21,448 bases of DNA from Clostridia bacterium (lineage in GTDB: Bacteria; Bacillota; Clostridia; Christensenellales; CAG-1252): assembly GCA_016296985.1 (NCBI GenBank), contig JAEDHM010000008.1:1-21448 (forward strand), written 5' to 3'. The stretch's first letter is position 1, and each line of letters starts with the position of its first letter. The notes beneath the pieces were generated by a model. That model was not told the DNA's origin, did not search any database, and saw only the letters and a list, made by a program, of their open reading frames with translations. Below, piece after piece: positions 7,791-15,040 of this stretch. The position numbers and the translations under genes were made by a program.

Positions 7791-8646
7791 TTTTTCAACT
7801 TTATTAGGTAAAACGGAAGAAGAGGCTATATCTTCTCTTAAACGAGAGGGTATAGTCTATATTCTTAAATATAACAACGATAGAAAAACCGTTGGAGACA
7901 CCCCAATCGTAACAAGGGTTAAGATAGAAGGTGATGTGGCAGAACTTACCATATCTCTTTTTCTTACCGATATTACAAGAAAAAATTTTCCCAAGCACCT
8001 CGCATTCATAATGGACGGAAACAGAAGGTGGGCGGTGAATCAGAACGTTGAAAAAATTTGCGGGCATGAAAAAGGACGTGAAGCAATGGAAAACGTTATT
8101 CAGCATTCACTTGATTTGGGTGTTAAGAAAATTACTTTTTTCGCTTTTTCGTCCGAAAATTTCAAGCGAGATGAAAAGGAAAAAAATGATATTTTTACCG
8201 TTTTTAATTTCTTTTTTTCCACTTGTTTAGAAAAGTATTTACCACTTGGAGTTTCTATCAACGTTATTGGTGATCTTTCTAGGTTGCCGAAAAAACTTTT
8301 ATCTTTGATAAAAAAGGTCAACGAAACCTATCCTGATTATACTAGAATACAAGTTGATATTGCAATTTCATACGGTGGTCAAAGCGATATTCTACAAGCG
8401 GCAAAAGGTTTTCCTGAAAATGGAAGTGAAGAGGAGTTTATAGCAAGACTAAAAAGTTCTCAACCATTCCCTGATTTGGTTGTAAGAACGGGCGGTGAAA
8501 GGCGTATAAGCAATTTTATGCTTTATCAAATTGCCTACTCGGAATTATATTTTTCAGATACTTTGTGGCCTGATTTTTCAAAGGAAGAACTTGATAACAT
8601 ACTGTTGGATTACAACAATAGAGAAAGACGTTTTGGAGGTAAATAA
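7783..8646 (+). CDS. uppS: Isoprenyl transferase (undecaprenyl diphosphate synthase) with N-terminal PASTA-like extension
   Basis: Cis-prenyltransferase making the C55 lipid carrier for peptidoglycan and other envelope polymers. The catalytic part starts near residue 68. HLAFIMDGNRRWA holds the Mg-binding Asp78. GHEKGREAM and FFAFSSENFKRD follow, and RTGGERRISNFML (235-247) and YFSDTLWPDF are the diphosphate-binding and C-terminal signatures. It is 287 residues long; a typical UppS is about 230-255. The first ~60 residues (LLGKTEEEAISSLKREGI, then a GD-x-PIVTRV strand and ELTISLF) resemble a PASTA-like repeat. The GTG at 7783 overlaps frr by eight bases and has AGAGG upstream. A GTG at about residue 52 (GDVAELT), preceded by AGAAGG, is an alternative start that would remove the extension. 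The stop overlaps the cdsA start by one base (TAATG). Confidence 0.93.
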   Translation: MFNFSTLLGKTEEEAISSLKREGIVYILKYNNDRKTVGDTPIVTRVKIEGDVAELTISLFLTDITRKNFPKHLAFIMDGNRRWAVNQNVEKICGHEKGREAMENVIQHSLDLGVKKITFFAFSSENFKRDEKEKNDIFTVFNFFFSTCLEKYLPLGVSINVIGDLSRLPKKLLSLIKKVNETYPDYTRIQVDIAISYGGQSDILQAAKGFPENGSEEEFIARLKSSQPFPDLVVRTGGERRISNFMLYQIAYSELYFSDTLWPDFSKEELDNILLDYNNRERRFGGK

Positions 8647-9596
8647 TGACCGATAAAATTGAAAAACCCGAAACTGAAGTTATAACTACAGAGGGAAAGC
8701 CTGCTCCGAAAAAACATTCAATGCTAATAAGAAACACTACAAGCATAGTTTTAATTGCTATCTTGTGTTTCTTTTTATTCTTTTTGCGTAGTTATTGTTC
8801 TTATGCTTTAGATATCGTCATTTTATTCTTCCTCGTTATGGGCGGTTTGGAAATGTATAATGCTCTCAAGAAAAAGGGCGCAAATCCATTTTTAATTCCA
8901 ATTATAGTTTATATGGTGGCAATTTATCCTATGTTCTTTTTCTTTAAGGAGTTTGGTATGATTGCTACTCTTATCCTATCTTCACTTACTTTGCTTGCAA
9001 ATTTTGTAATTTCAAGAAAAAATCATGAAATGAGCGACCTTTTCTATACCTTTGGAAATATCGTTTATCCCATGGTCTTTGTTTCCCTTTTCTTTGCAGT
9101 AAACAATTACGCAGGGAATCTTTTGGGCATCTTGATGATCCTTGTGGTTTCTTTGATGACTGATACCTTTGCATTGTTTACGGGAATGGCTTTTGGCAAA
9201 CATAAACTTTGTGAAGAAGTAAGCCCTAAAAAGACAAAAGAAGGAGCAATTGGTGGATTTTTCGGCGCTTTGCTTGGCGCTACAATAATCTATTTATTGT
9301 TTGATCAATTCGGCGTTTTGGTTCCTATCTTACCGCAAAGCGATATTCAGTCAATTAAAAGTTTGATTGGCGGAAGTATAGGTGGTGCAATCGGGATATA
9401 CGTTGCATTTGCAGTAATCATATATTTCACCACGACTATTGGTGATTTGGCTGAAAGTTGGCTTAAGAGAAAACTTGGAATAAAAGATTTTGGAAAGATT
9501 TTCCCCGGTCACGGCGGAGTGATGGATAGATTAGACAGTTTGATTTTCTCTATTCCTGCCGTTTACGTTTTCTTTATGATTGTTCAGTTGGTATGA
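8646..9596 (+). CDS. cdsA: Phosphatidate cytidylyltransferase (CDP-diglyceride synthase)
   Basis: Integral membrane enzyme, 316 residues, converting phosphatidic acid and CTP to CDP-diacylglycerol, the entry to phosphatidylglycerol and related lipids. A hydrophilic N-terminus (about 1-28) is followed by multiple hydrophobic helices, starting with IVLIAILCFFLFFL. The C-terminal signature GKIFPGHGGVMDRLDS (283-298) is the CdsA family motif with Asp294 and Asp297. A conserved SPKKTKEGAIGGFFGALLGA block sits mid-protein. Its ATG overlaps the uppS stop by one base and its TGA overlaps the dxr ATG (ATGA), so translation is probably coupled. Confidence 0.96.
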   Translation: MTDKIEKPETEVITTEGKPAPKKHSMLIRNTTSIVLIAILCFFLFFLRSYCSYALDIVILFFLVMGGLEMYNALKKKGANPFLIPIIVYMVAIYPMFFFFKEFGMIATLILSSLTLLANFVISRKNHEMSDLFYTFGNIVYPMVFVSLFFAVNNYAGNLLGILMILVVSLMTDTFALFTGMAFGKHKLCEEVSPKKTKEGAIGGFFGALLGATIIYLLFDQFGVLVPILPQSDIQSIKSLIGGSIGGAIGIYVAFAVIIYFTTTIGDLAESWLKRKLGIKDFGKIFPGHGGVMDRLDSLIFSIPAVYVFFMIVQLV

Positions 9597-10726
9597 TAAA
9601 AGTTTTATTGCTTGGATCAACGGGGTCAATAGGTAGTCAAACCCTTAAAATACTAGAAAACAATCCTGATTTTAAGGTTGTAGGTCTTGCTTGCAAAAGT
9701 AGCATTGATCTTGTTATGCGTCAAGCATATCAATTTTCCTGCAAAAACGTTGCTTGCGTTGAGGGTAGAGCATATAGGTGCGACGGCGCTACAAATTTTT
9801 ATTGTGGAGCAAAGGCTTTAGAGGAAATCACTCGTGATACCGATTTTGACGTTTTGATAAATGCCGTAGTTGGTATTGCAGGTTTTCAGCCTACCTTGAT
9901 TGCACTACAACGCGGTAAAAAAGTTGCCTTAGCAAACAAGGAAACCTTGGTTACTGGCGGAAGATTTGTCAATAATTATATTGAGAAGTTTGGTGGAAGT
10001 TTAGTTCCCATTGACAGTGAACATTCCGCGCTAATGCAAGCGGTGTCAATCGGAGACAAAAAGTATATAGACAGTCTTATTATTACCGCTTCAGGCGGTG
10101 CAATGCGTGATTATCCTCTTGATAAACTGTCTTCAGTTACCGTTGATGAGGTTTTAGCACATCCTAATTGGGAAATGGGCGGTAAGATTACCGTTGATTG
10201 TTCTACAATGGTTAACAAAGCTTTTGAGGTAATTGAAGCTCATTATTTGTTTGGATTGCCATACGATAAAATTTCCGCAGTGATTCACCGTGAAAGCATA
10301 ATACACGGGATGGCAACTTTTAGTGATGGAACAACGTCGGCTATTTTAGGAATTCCTAATATGGAACTTCCTATTGCTTTGGCTTTATATCATCCTAATC
10401 GTCCTCAAAAATGTTTAGAAAAATTGGATTTTTCATCCCTTGGAAAGCTGTCTTTTGACAAAATTTCAAATGAGAGATATCCTCTTTATTATTTGATAAA
10501 AGACGCAGTAGCGAAAAACGACAGTTATAACGTGGTTATAAACGCTCTTGACGAGTGTGCTGTTGAAGCTTTTTTATGTAATAAAATTCCCTATGACGGC
10601 ATATACAAAATTATCCGTCAGGGCATTGATTCATTCTCTCCTACAAATCTAAAAACGCCACAAGACGTTTTAGAACTTGACAAAGAGACTAGATTGAGGT
10701 TTGTAAATGACTTTATTGTTGGCTGA
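9593..10726 (+). CDS. dxr: 1-deoxy-D-xylulose 5-phosphate reductoisomerase
   Basis: Second enzyme of the MEP isoprenoid pathway (DXP to MEP, NADPH- and metal-dependent), 377 residues. NADPH-binding LGSTGSIGSQTLKIL is at the N-terminus, NKETLVTGG follows, and the metal-binding DSE is Asp141-Ser142-Glu143. The ASGGAMRD loop, HPNWEMGGKI and the IHRESIIHGM segment are all present. In the substrate block D-C-S-T-M-V-N-K-A-F-E, Asn208, Lys209 and Glu212 are kept, but Cys203 stands where the well-studied enzymes have Ser (E. coli Ser222, a phosphonate contact). It overlaps cdsA by four bases and rseP by 20, and feeds the same pathway as ispG further down and uppS upstream. Confidence 0.96.
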   Translation: MIKVLLLGSTGSIGSQTLKILENNPDFKVVGLACKSSIDLVMRQAYQFSCKNVACVEGRAYRCDGATNFYCGAKALEEITRDTDFDVLINAVVGIAGFQPTLIALQRGKKVALANKETLVTGGRFVNNYIEKFGGSLVPIDSEHSALMQAVSIGDKKYIDSLIITASGGAMRDYPLDKLSSVTVDEVLAHPNWEMGGKITVDCSTMVNKAFEVIEAHYLFGLPYDKISAVIHRESIIHGMATFSDGTTSAILGIPNMELPIALALYHPNRPQKCLEKLDFSSLGKLSFDKISNERYPLYYLIKDAVAKNDSYNVVINALDECAVEAFLCNKIPYDGIYKIIRQGIDSFSPTNLKTPQDVLELDKETRLRFVNDFIVG

Positions 10727-11813
10727 TTTTGCTTCGGTAATGACAAAAATCGGATACGTATTGCTTGCTTTGTTGGCGCTTGTGGTAATGGTGCTTATAC
10801 ACGAGGCAGGGCATTATACCGCAGGTAAAATTTTAAAATTTAAGATAAACGAATTCGGTATTGGTTTTGGTCCGCCTTTTGTAAAGGTTAAAAGAAAAAA
10901 CGGCGAGCTTTTTACAATACGCCCTATCCCATTGGGCGGTTTTTGTGCGTTTGAAGGTGAAGATCAAGATAGAGATCAATCAGTCGAAGGCGCTTTCAAC
11001 AATCAAAAACCTTGGAAGAGGATTATTGTTCTATTAGCCGGTGTTACGTTCAATTTTTTGTCGGCTATAATCATTTTGTCAATTGCTTTTGGCAGTTATG
11101 GTTATACATTACCGAAGGTAGTTGAGGCTCGTTCCGACTATGTTGAAGGTTATGAACAAACCTTTATGAAGGATGACGTCATAATCGAACTTAACGGTAA
11201 AAACGTTTATAGCATGGCGAGCTATAATATCTCTTCAATCCTTGCCGACGTTGAAGGGGATGAAACCACCGCTTTAGTTTATAGAAATGGAAAGAGGGTA
11301 GAAATCAAGGTAAATATCGGCACCTTCAAACAAACTGATGAAGAAGGAAATGAAAGTACCTATCGTGGACTTGGGATTCAAAGTCAATCTACCTTGTTTA
11401 GACTAAACTTTTTCGAGTGTATAGGTTATTCTTTCGTCTTTATATTCCAACTTATGGTTATGACTTTTCAAACCATCGGAAGTATATTTACAGGAGCAAT
11501 ATCCGTCGCAGGAAACATTGGCGGACCGATTACTACTATAAAAACCATGTCAGATACTATTCAAGCAAGTGGGTTTTACGGAGTAATGATGATATTCGGA
11601 ATCGTTTCTTCAAGTTTAGCGATTATGAATGCTTTACCTATTCCGGCGCTAGATGGCTCAAGGGTAATTTTTACGATAATTGAATGGATTAGGAAGAAGC
11701 CGATAAAGAGAAAAACCGAAGCTATTATTCATACGGTTGGTTTGATAATTTTGTTTGGTCTAACGATTGTTTTTGATATAATAAACGTAGTGGGAATGTT
11801 TAAATTAGGATAA
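10707..11813 (+). CDS. rseP: RIP metalloprotease RseP (site-2 protease, M50B)
   Basis: Membrane zinc metalloprotease of 368 residues that cuts transmembrane segments, typically of anti-sigma factors or signal peptides. The first transmembrane helix contains the zinc site HEAGH (32-36). A conserved IRPIPLGGFCAFEGED stretch follows, then a transmembrane helix (VLLAGVTFNFLSAIIIL), a PDZ-like domain (about 130-225), and a late helix with PIPALDGSR, where Asp316 is the third zinc ligand. The ATG at 10707 is backed by GAGGT at 10696-10700, inside the dxr 3' end. Its stop codon ends at 11813, the first base of the ispG ATG. The dxr–rseP–ispG order is typical of Clostridia. Confidence 0.95.
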   Translation: MTLLLADFASVMTKIGYVLLALLALVVMVLIHEAGHYTAGKILKFKINEFGIGFGPPFVKVKRKNGELFTIRPIPLGGFCAFEGEDQDRDQSVEGAFNNQKPWKRIIVLLAGVTFNFLSAIIILSIAFGSYGYTLPKVVEARSDYVEGYEQTFMKDDVIIELNGKNVYSMASYNISSILADVEGDETTALVYRNGKRVEIKVNIGTFKQTDEEGNESTYRGLGIQSQSTLFRLNFFECIGYSFVFIFQLMVMTFQTIGSIFTGAISVAGNIGGPITTIKTMSDTIQASGFYGVMMIFGIVSSSLAIMNALPIPALDGSRVIFTIIEWIRKKPIKRKTEAIIHTVGLIILFGLTIVFDIINVVGMFKLG

Positions 11814-12856
11814 TGGATACACGAAAGATAAAAGTTGGCAACTTGTATATCGGTGGGGGCAGTCCCATAACGGTACAATCAATGACCAACGTTAAAACTG
11901 AAGATTATTTAGCTACGAAGTCACAAATTTCGCAACTTGTCGAAGAGGGTTGCGATATTGTTCGTTGTACTGTCCCGACCATTGAAGCATCCAATAATCT
12001 TGTTAAATTATCTCGTGAATTCTCAATTCCCTTGGTTGCTGATATTCATTTTGACCATAAACTTGCTATTGCCTGCGCAGACGGTGGTGTTTCTAAGATT
12101 AGAATAAATCCTTCAAATATCGGCGCTGAATACAAAGTCGCTGAGGTTTGTAAAGCTTTGAAGGCAAACGGCACGCCTGTTCGAATTGGTGTAAACGGCG
12201 GTTCATTGGATAAGGATATTAAAGAAAAGTACGGAGTTACCGCAAAAGCCCTGGTCGAAAGCGCGTTACGTCAAGCCGACGTATTGGAAAAATACGGTGT
12301 AAGTGATATTGTAATTTCCGTAAAATCATCTAACACACTCGTTTCTTACGAAGCGTATACCTTACTTTCTCAAGTTTGTAACTATCCCTTGCATCTCGGT
12401 GTTACCGAAGCCGGTTTTGGACAAGATGCCTTAATAAAATCCTCGGCGTGTATGGGCGGTCTTTTGCTTAATGGAATTGGAGATACGATAAGATACTCGA
12501 TTACGGGTTCTCCCATTGATGAAGTGAAAGCAGGAATTTCACTGTTGGCGTCTTTGAAATTGCGTGAAAGCGGTGTCGAAATTATTTCTTGTCCCACCTG
12601 TGGTCGAACAAATATTGACGTTGAAGGTATTGCAAGAAAGCTGAAAGATCATTTGTCTAAAGAACGCAAAAAGGTAAAAATTGCCGTTATGGGTTGTATC
12701 GTAAACGGTATCGGGGAAGGTGAAGAAGCGGACTTTGGAATTGCAGGTGGAAAGGATAAATCGGTTTTATTTGCAAAGCGTAAACAAATTCAAACTGTGG
12801 ATAACGAGGATATAATTCCTGAAATGATAAAACTGTTTGAGGAGTACGATGGCTGA
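11813..12856 (+). CDS. ispG: 4-hydroxy-3-methylbut-2-en-1-yl diphosphate synthase (flavodoxin/ferredoxin), GcpE
   Basis: Iron-sulfur enzyme of the MEP pathway converting MEcPP to HMBPP, 347 residues. The N-terminal TIM-barrel part has GGGSPITVQSMTNV, GCDIVRCTVP, PLVADIHFDHKLA and RINPSNIG. The C-terminal [4Fe-4S] ligands are Cys260 and Cys263 (SCPTCGR) and Cys295 (MGCIVNGIGE), with Glu302 in the same motif. Length is standard for the bacterial form. It overlaps rseP by one base, and its last eight bases overlap the start of the PolC-derived gene; a GAGGAG inside the ispG 3' end serves as that gene's ribosome binding site. Confidence 0.97.
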   Translation: MDTRKIKVGNLYIGGGSPITVQSMTNVKTEDYLATKSQISQLVEEGCDIVRCTVPTIEASNNLVKLSREFSIPLVADIHFDHKLAIACADGGVSKIRINPSNIGAEYKVAEVCKALKANGTPVRIGVNGGSLDKDIKEKYGVTAKALVESALRQADVLEKYGVSDIVISVKSSNTLVSYEAYTLLSQVCNYPLHLGVTEAGFGQDALIKSSACMGGLLLNGIGDTIRYSITGSPIDEVKAGISLLASLKLRESGVEIISCPTCGRTNIDVEGIARKLKDHLSKERKKVKIAVMGCIVNGIGEGEEADFGIAGGKDKSVLFAKRKQIQTVDNEDIIPEMIKLFEEYDG

Positions 12857-14456
12857 TTTTTTAACCATATTGAATGAAAAAACTTATGGTAAATATGATT
12901 TTTTAAGGGTGAAAAGTGTCGAGGTAAACTCAAGCGTTGGCTCTGTCACCGTTACTTTTCTTGTTCCTCCCGAAAAATATTCTAGTCTTGGACTTGACGA
13001 ACAGAAGGAAATAAAAGAAGCGTTGACCGAACAACTTCCAACCTTTGAAATTCATATCAATTTTGAAAAACATCTAATGGATCACAAGATGATTTTAAGT
13101 CGCTCTTGGGATTTTATATCAAAAAGGTTTCCTTTTGTCGCTTGTGGTTTAAAAAAGGGCAACATAGCCTTTTTTGAGGAAAATAATCATTCCATTTTAC
13201 ATATCAAAGCTCCTGAAAGTATTTCAGAATATGCAAAAGGCGTGGGCTTTGAAGGAGTATTATCCGATTATTTGTACAATCGTTTTTGTATCAAGTGTGC
13301 AATTTCTTGGGAAGTTTGTGAAGTTGACGAAAACGATTTAGATCAAGTATACATTGAAAAGGTTTACGACGTCAGGAGTAATCTTATACCTATATCAAAC
13401 AGAAGGTATTTGGCAGGACGGAAAAGCGATTTAGAAAAAGGTTTGCCTACCCATATTTGCGACGTAAAAAAAGAAAGCGAAAGCGTTTTGGTTTGCGGTG
13501 TAGTCAAATATTTTGATATCAAGGATTTTGGTGAACAACCTGCAGTGGTTGAAAACCCTGTTGAGGATAGCGAACTTTCATCAACAGAACTCGCTATCAA
13601 AGAAGTCAACGCAAAGAAAACTAGAAAGAGAAGGAGATATTGTTATAAATTTACTCTTGACGATTCTACTTCTAAAATCAAAGTTAGTTATTTTTGCGTT
13701 GAGAAAAATCCCGACCTTGACAATATAAAAGACGGAGATTCCCTTATGGTAAGAGGAAACTCGAAATATAACGAATTGTTTGATGATTACAGCATAAATG
13801 CAAATTTGATTGCAAGATGCGAAATTGATTTTGAGGCGGTTAAGGAGCAAATGAAAAAGTTGCCTCCTCCTGAAAACTATTTAGAAATCAAACCCGGTAC
13901 CTATGAATATGAAGAATTAAATCAAATTTCCTTTGATAACGAGGAAGAAGGTGAGAAAGATGAAAACGTTGTTTGCGCACTTGCCTTTTCTTACGTTAAG
14001 ATTTTTGACGATAACGGGATTGATTTTAAAGAGCAACCATATGAAATGGCGTGCATAAAGCAAGTTGGTAAAACGCCTCGTGAATATATTCACTCCTATT
14101 TGAAAGTATCTGATACTTCCTCTATATCCGTCGACTTGAAGGATAGCGTTTTTTCCGCTCCTCGTCTTGAAAATTTAATACCGGATATTTTAAAATTCAT
14201 CCAAGAAAGCACCGTTGTCGTGTTAAGGAAAGACGTAATCGACACAGTTTTTAATCTGGCGGAAAGCTTAAGATACGAAGCGCCCGAAGCTGATTTCAAA
14301 AATTTGCATTCAATGGGTGTAAAGAAAGGGGATGAAGGCAAGACTTTCTATGAAAGATGCGCGGATAAAAAAATTGTCTTATCTCAAGATGCCGGAGCTA
14401 TGTCCCACTCTCGGGCAATGCTCAAATTCTACAATTTGGTAGCCAAGAAAAAATAG
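12849..14456 (+). CDS. Truncated PolC-like protein: PolC N-terminal region, OB fold and degenerate exonuclease-like domain
   Basis: A 535-residue protein at the usual polC position between ispG and rimP. Residues ~1-200 resemble the PolC N-terminal region. Residues ~188-325 carry YLAGRKSDLEKGLPTHICDV followed by an OB fold like that of PolC (VLVCGVV, YCYKFTLDDSTSKIKVSYF, IKDGDSLMVRGNSKYNE), interrupted by a charged insertion at ~232-262. An acidic linker leads to residues ~372-535, which follow the strand/helix order of DEDD exonucleases (SAPRLENLIPDILKFIQESTVVV, then AGAMSHSRAMLKFYNLV at the end). The acidic pair of Exo I is absent, and the final H-x-A-L-x-D block reads A-G-A-M-S-H. PHP, polymerase and later domains are missing. 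The start is the ATG at 12849 with GAGGAG at 12839-12844; a TTG at 12837 is possible. The frame is intact, so it is probably not a pseudogene. Polymerase activity is not expected. A replisome-binding or regulatory role is inference; the exonuclease kinship is the least certain part. Confidence 0.75.
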   Translation: MADFLTILNEKTYGKYDFLRVKSVEVNSSVGSVTVTFLVPPEKYSSLGLDEQKEIKEALTEQLPTFEIHINFEKHLMDHKMILSRSWDFISKRFPFVACGLKKGNIAFFEENNHSILHIKAPESISEYAKGVGFEGVLSDYLYNRFCIKCAISWEVCEVDENDLDQVYIEKVYDVRSNLIPISNRRYLAGRKSDLEKGLPTHICDVKKESESVLVCGVVKYFDIKDFGEQPAVVENPVEDSELSSTELAIKEVNAKKTRKRRRYCYKFTLDDSTSKIKVSYFCVEKNPDLDNIKDGDSLMVRGNSKYNELFDDYSINANLIARCEIDFEAVKEQMKKLPPPENYLEIKPGTYEYEELNQISFDNEEEGEKDENVVCALAFSYVKIFDDNGIDFKEQPYEMACIKQVGKTPREYIHSYLKVSDTSSISVDLKDSVFSAPRLENLIPDILKFIQESTVVVLRKDVIDTVFNLAESLRYEAPEADFKNLHSMGVKKGDEGKTFYERCADKKIVLSQDAGAMSHSRAMLKFYNLVAKKK

Positions 14457-14466
14457 TAAAAAATGA

Positions 14467-14495
14467 TTGCAATATCTTAAATATTATGATATATT
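14467..14495 (+). promoter_or_regulatory. Promoter for the rimP-nusA-infB operon
   Basis: TTGCAA at 14467-14472, a 17-base spacer and TATATT at 14490-14495, with further TATAGA-like sequence just downstream. It begins ten bases after the stop of the PolC-like gene, giving transcription from about 14502. Confidence 0.6.
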
Positions 14496-14501
14496 ATAGA
14501 T

Positions 14502-14570
14502 AACCAATATGACGAAACACGGCATAGGGTGGGCATTTGCTCACTCTATAATTTTTATGAGGAGCTTTTT
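14502..14570 (+). ncRNA. rimP leader RNA with attenuator-like hairpin
   Basis: Leader of about 69 bases between the predicted transcription start and the rimP ATG. Bases 14524-14534 pair with 14539-14549 over eleven uninterrupted pairs (two of them G-U) around the loop ATTT, followed by AATTTTT at 14550-14556. The hairpin-plus-U-tract sits four bases before the AGGAG used by rimP. It matches my recollection of the rimP leader class described upstream of rimP in Firmicutes, in both position and its GGGTGGG/CTCACTC stem. The form suggests premature termination or translational control of the rimP-nusA-infB operon. The 5' boundary is a prediction. Confidence 0.7.
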
Positions 14571-15032
14571 ATGGCAGTAAAAGACAAGGTCGACAAGTTA
14601 CTTCGCCCCATTATTGAAGGTTTGGGATACGAACTTGTCGAAATTACCTACAAAAAAGAATACGGTACGCCTACTCTCACTTGTTTTATCGATACGGATA
14701 AAGAAGGCGGAATCGGCTTGGACGATTGCGAAGCGGTAAGTCGTGCGATTGACCCAGTTTTAGATGAAAACGACCCAACCGACGGCGAGGCCTACAACCT
14801 AAACGTATCTTCACCGGGGTTGGACAGACCCTTGACACTCGAGCGTGATTTTGTAAAAAACAAGGGAAAAGAGGTTGAAGCATCCTTTTACGCTCCTTAT
14901 CAAGGTAAAAAGAAATTACAAGGAATTTTGCTCGATTGGTCGGAAACGCAAGTCGTTCTTCAATCGGGAAAAGATATACACACAATTGAAAAAAAGGCAA
15001 TAGCGGTATTAAAGCCCGTTATAAAATTTTAG
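14571..15032 (+). CDS. rimP: Ribosome maturation factor RimP
   Basis: Factor for 30S subunit assembly, 153 residues. Family features are LRPIIEGLGYELVEITYKKE at the N-terminus, LTCFIDTDKEGGIGLDDCEAVSRAIDPVLDE, and the SSPGLDRPL motif at the start of the C-terminal SH3-like domain. The ATG at 14571 has AGGAG at 14560-14564. The frame is open upstream to an ATG at 14529, but those codons lie inside the leader hairpin. The TAG stop (15030-15032) overlaps the AGGAGG ribosome binding site of nusA, so termination of RimP and initiation of NusA share the same bases. Confidence 0.96.
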   Translation: MAVKDKVDKLLRPIIEGLGYELVEITYKKEYGTPTLTCFIDTDKEGGIGLDDCEAVSRAIDPVLDENDPTDGEAYNLNVSSPGLDRPLTLERDFVKNKGKEVEASFYAPYQGKKKLQGILLDWSETQVVLQSGKDIHTIEKKAIAVLKPVIKF

Positions 15033-15040
15033 GAGGAATT

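Noticed and set aside
12849..14570. Reading the short PolC-like gene as a frameshifted or decaying full-length polC
   Set aside because: The frame is uninterrupted, the 3' boundary is followed at once by a promoter and leader, and there is no remnant PHP or polymerase sequence in any frame before rimP.
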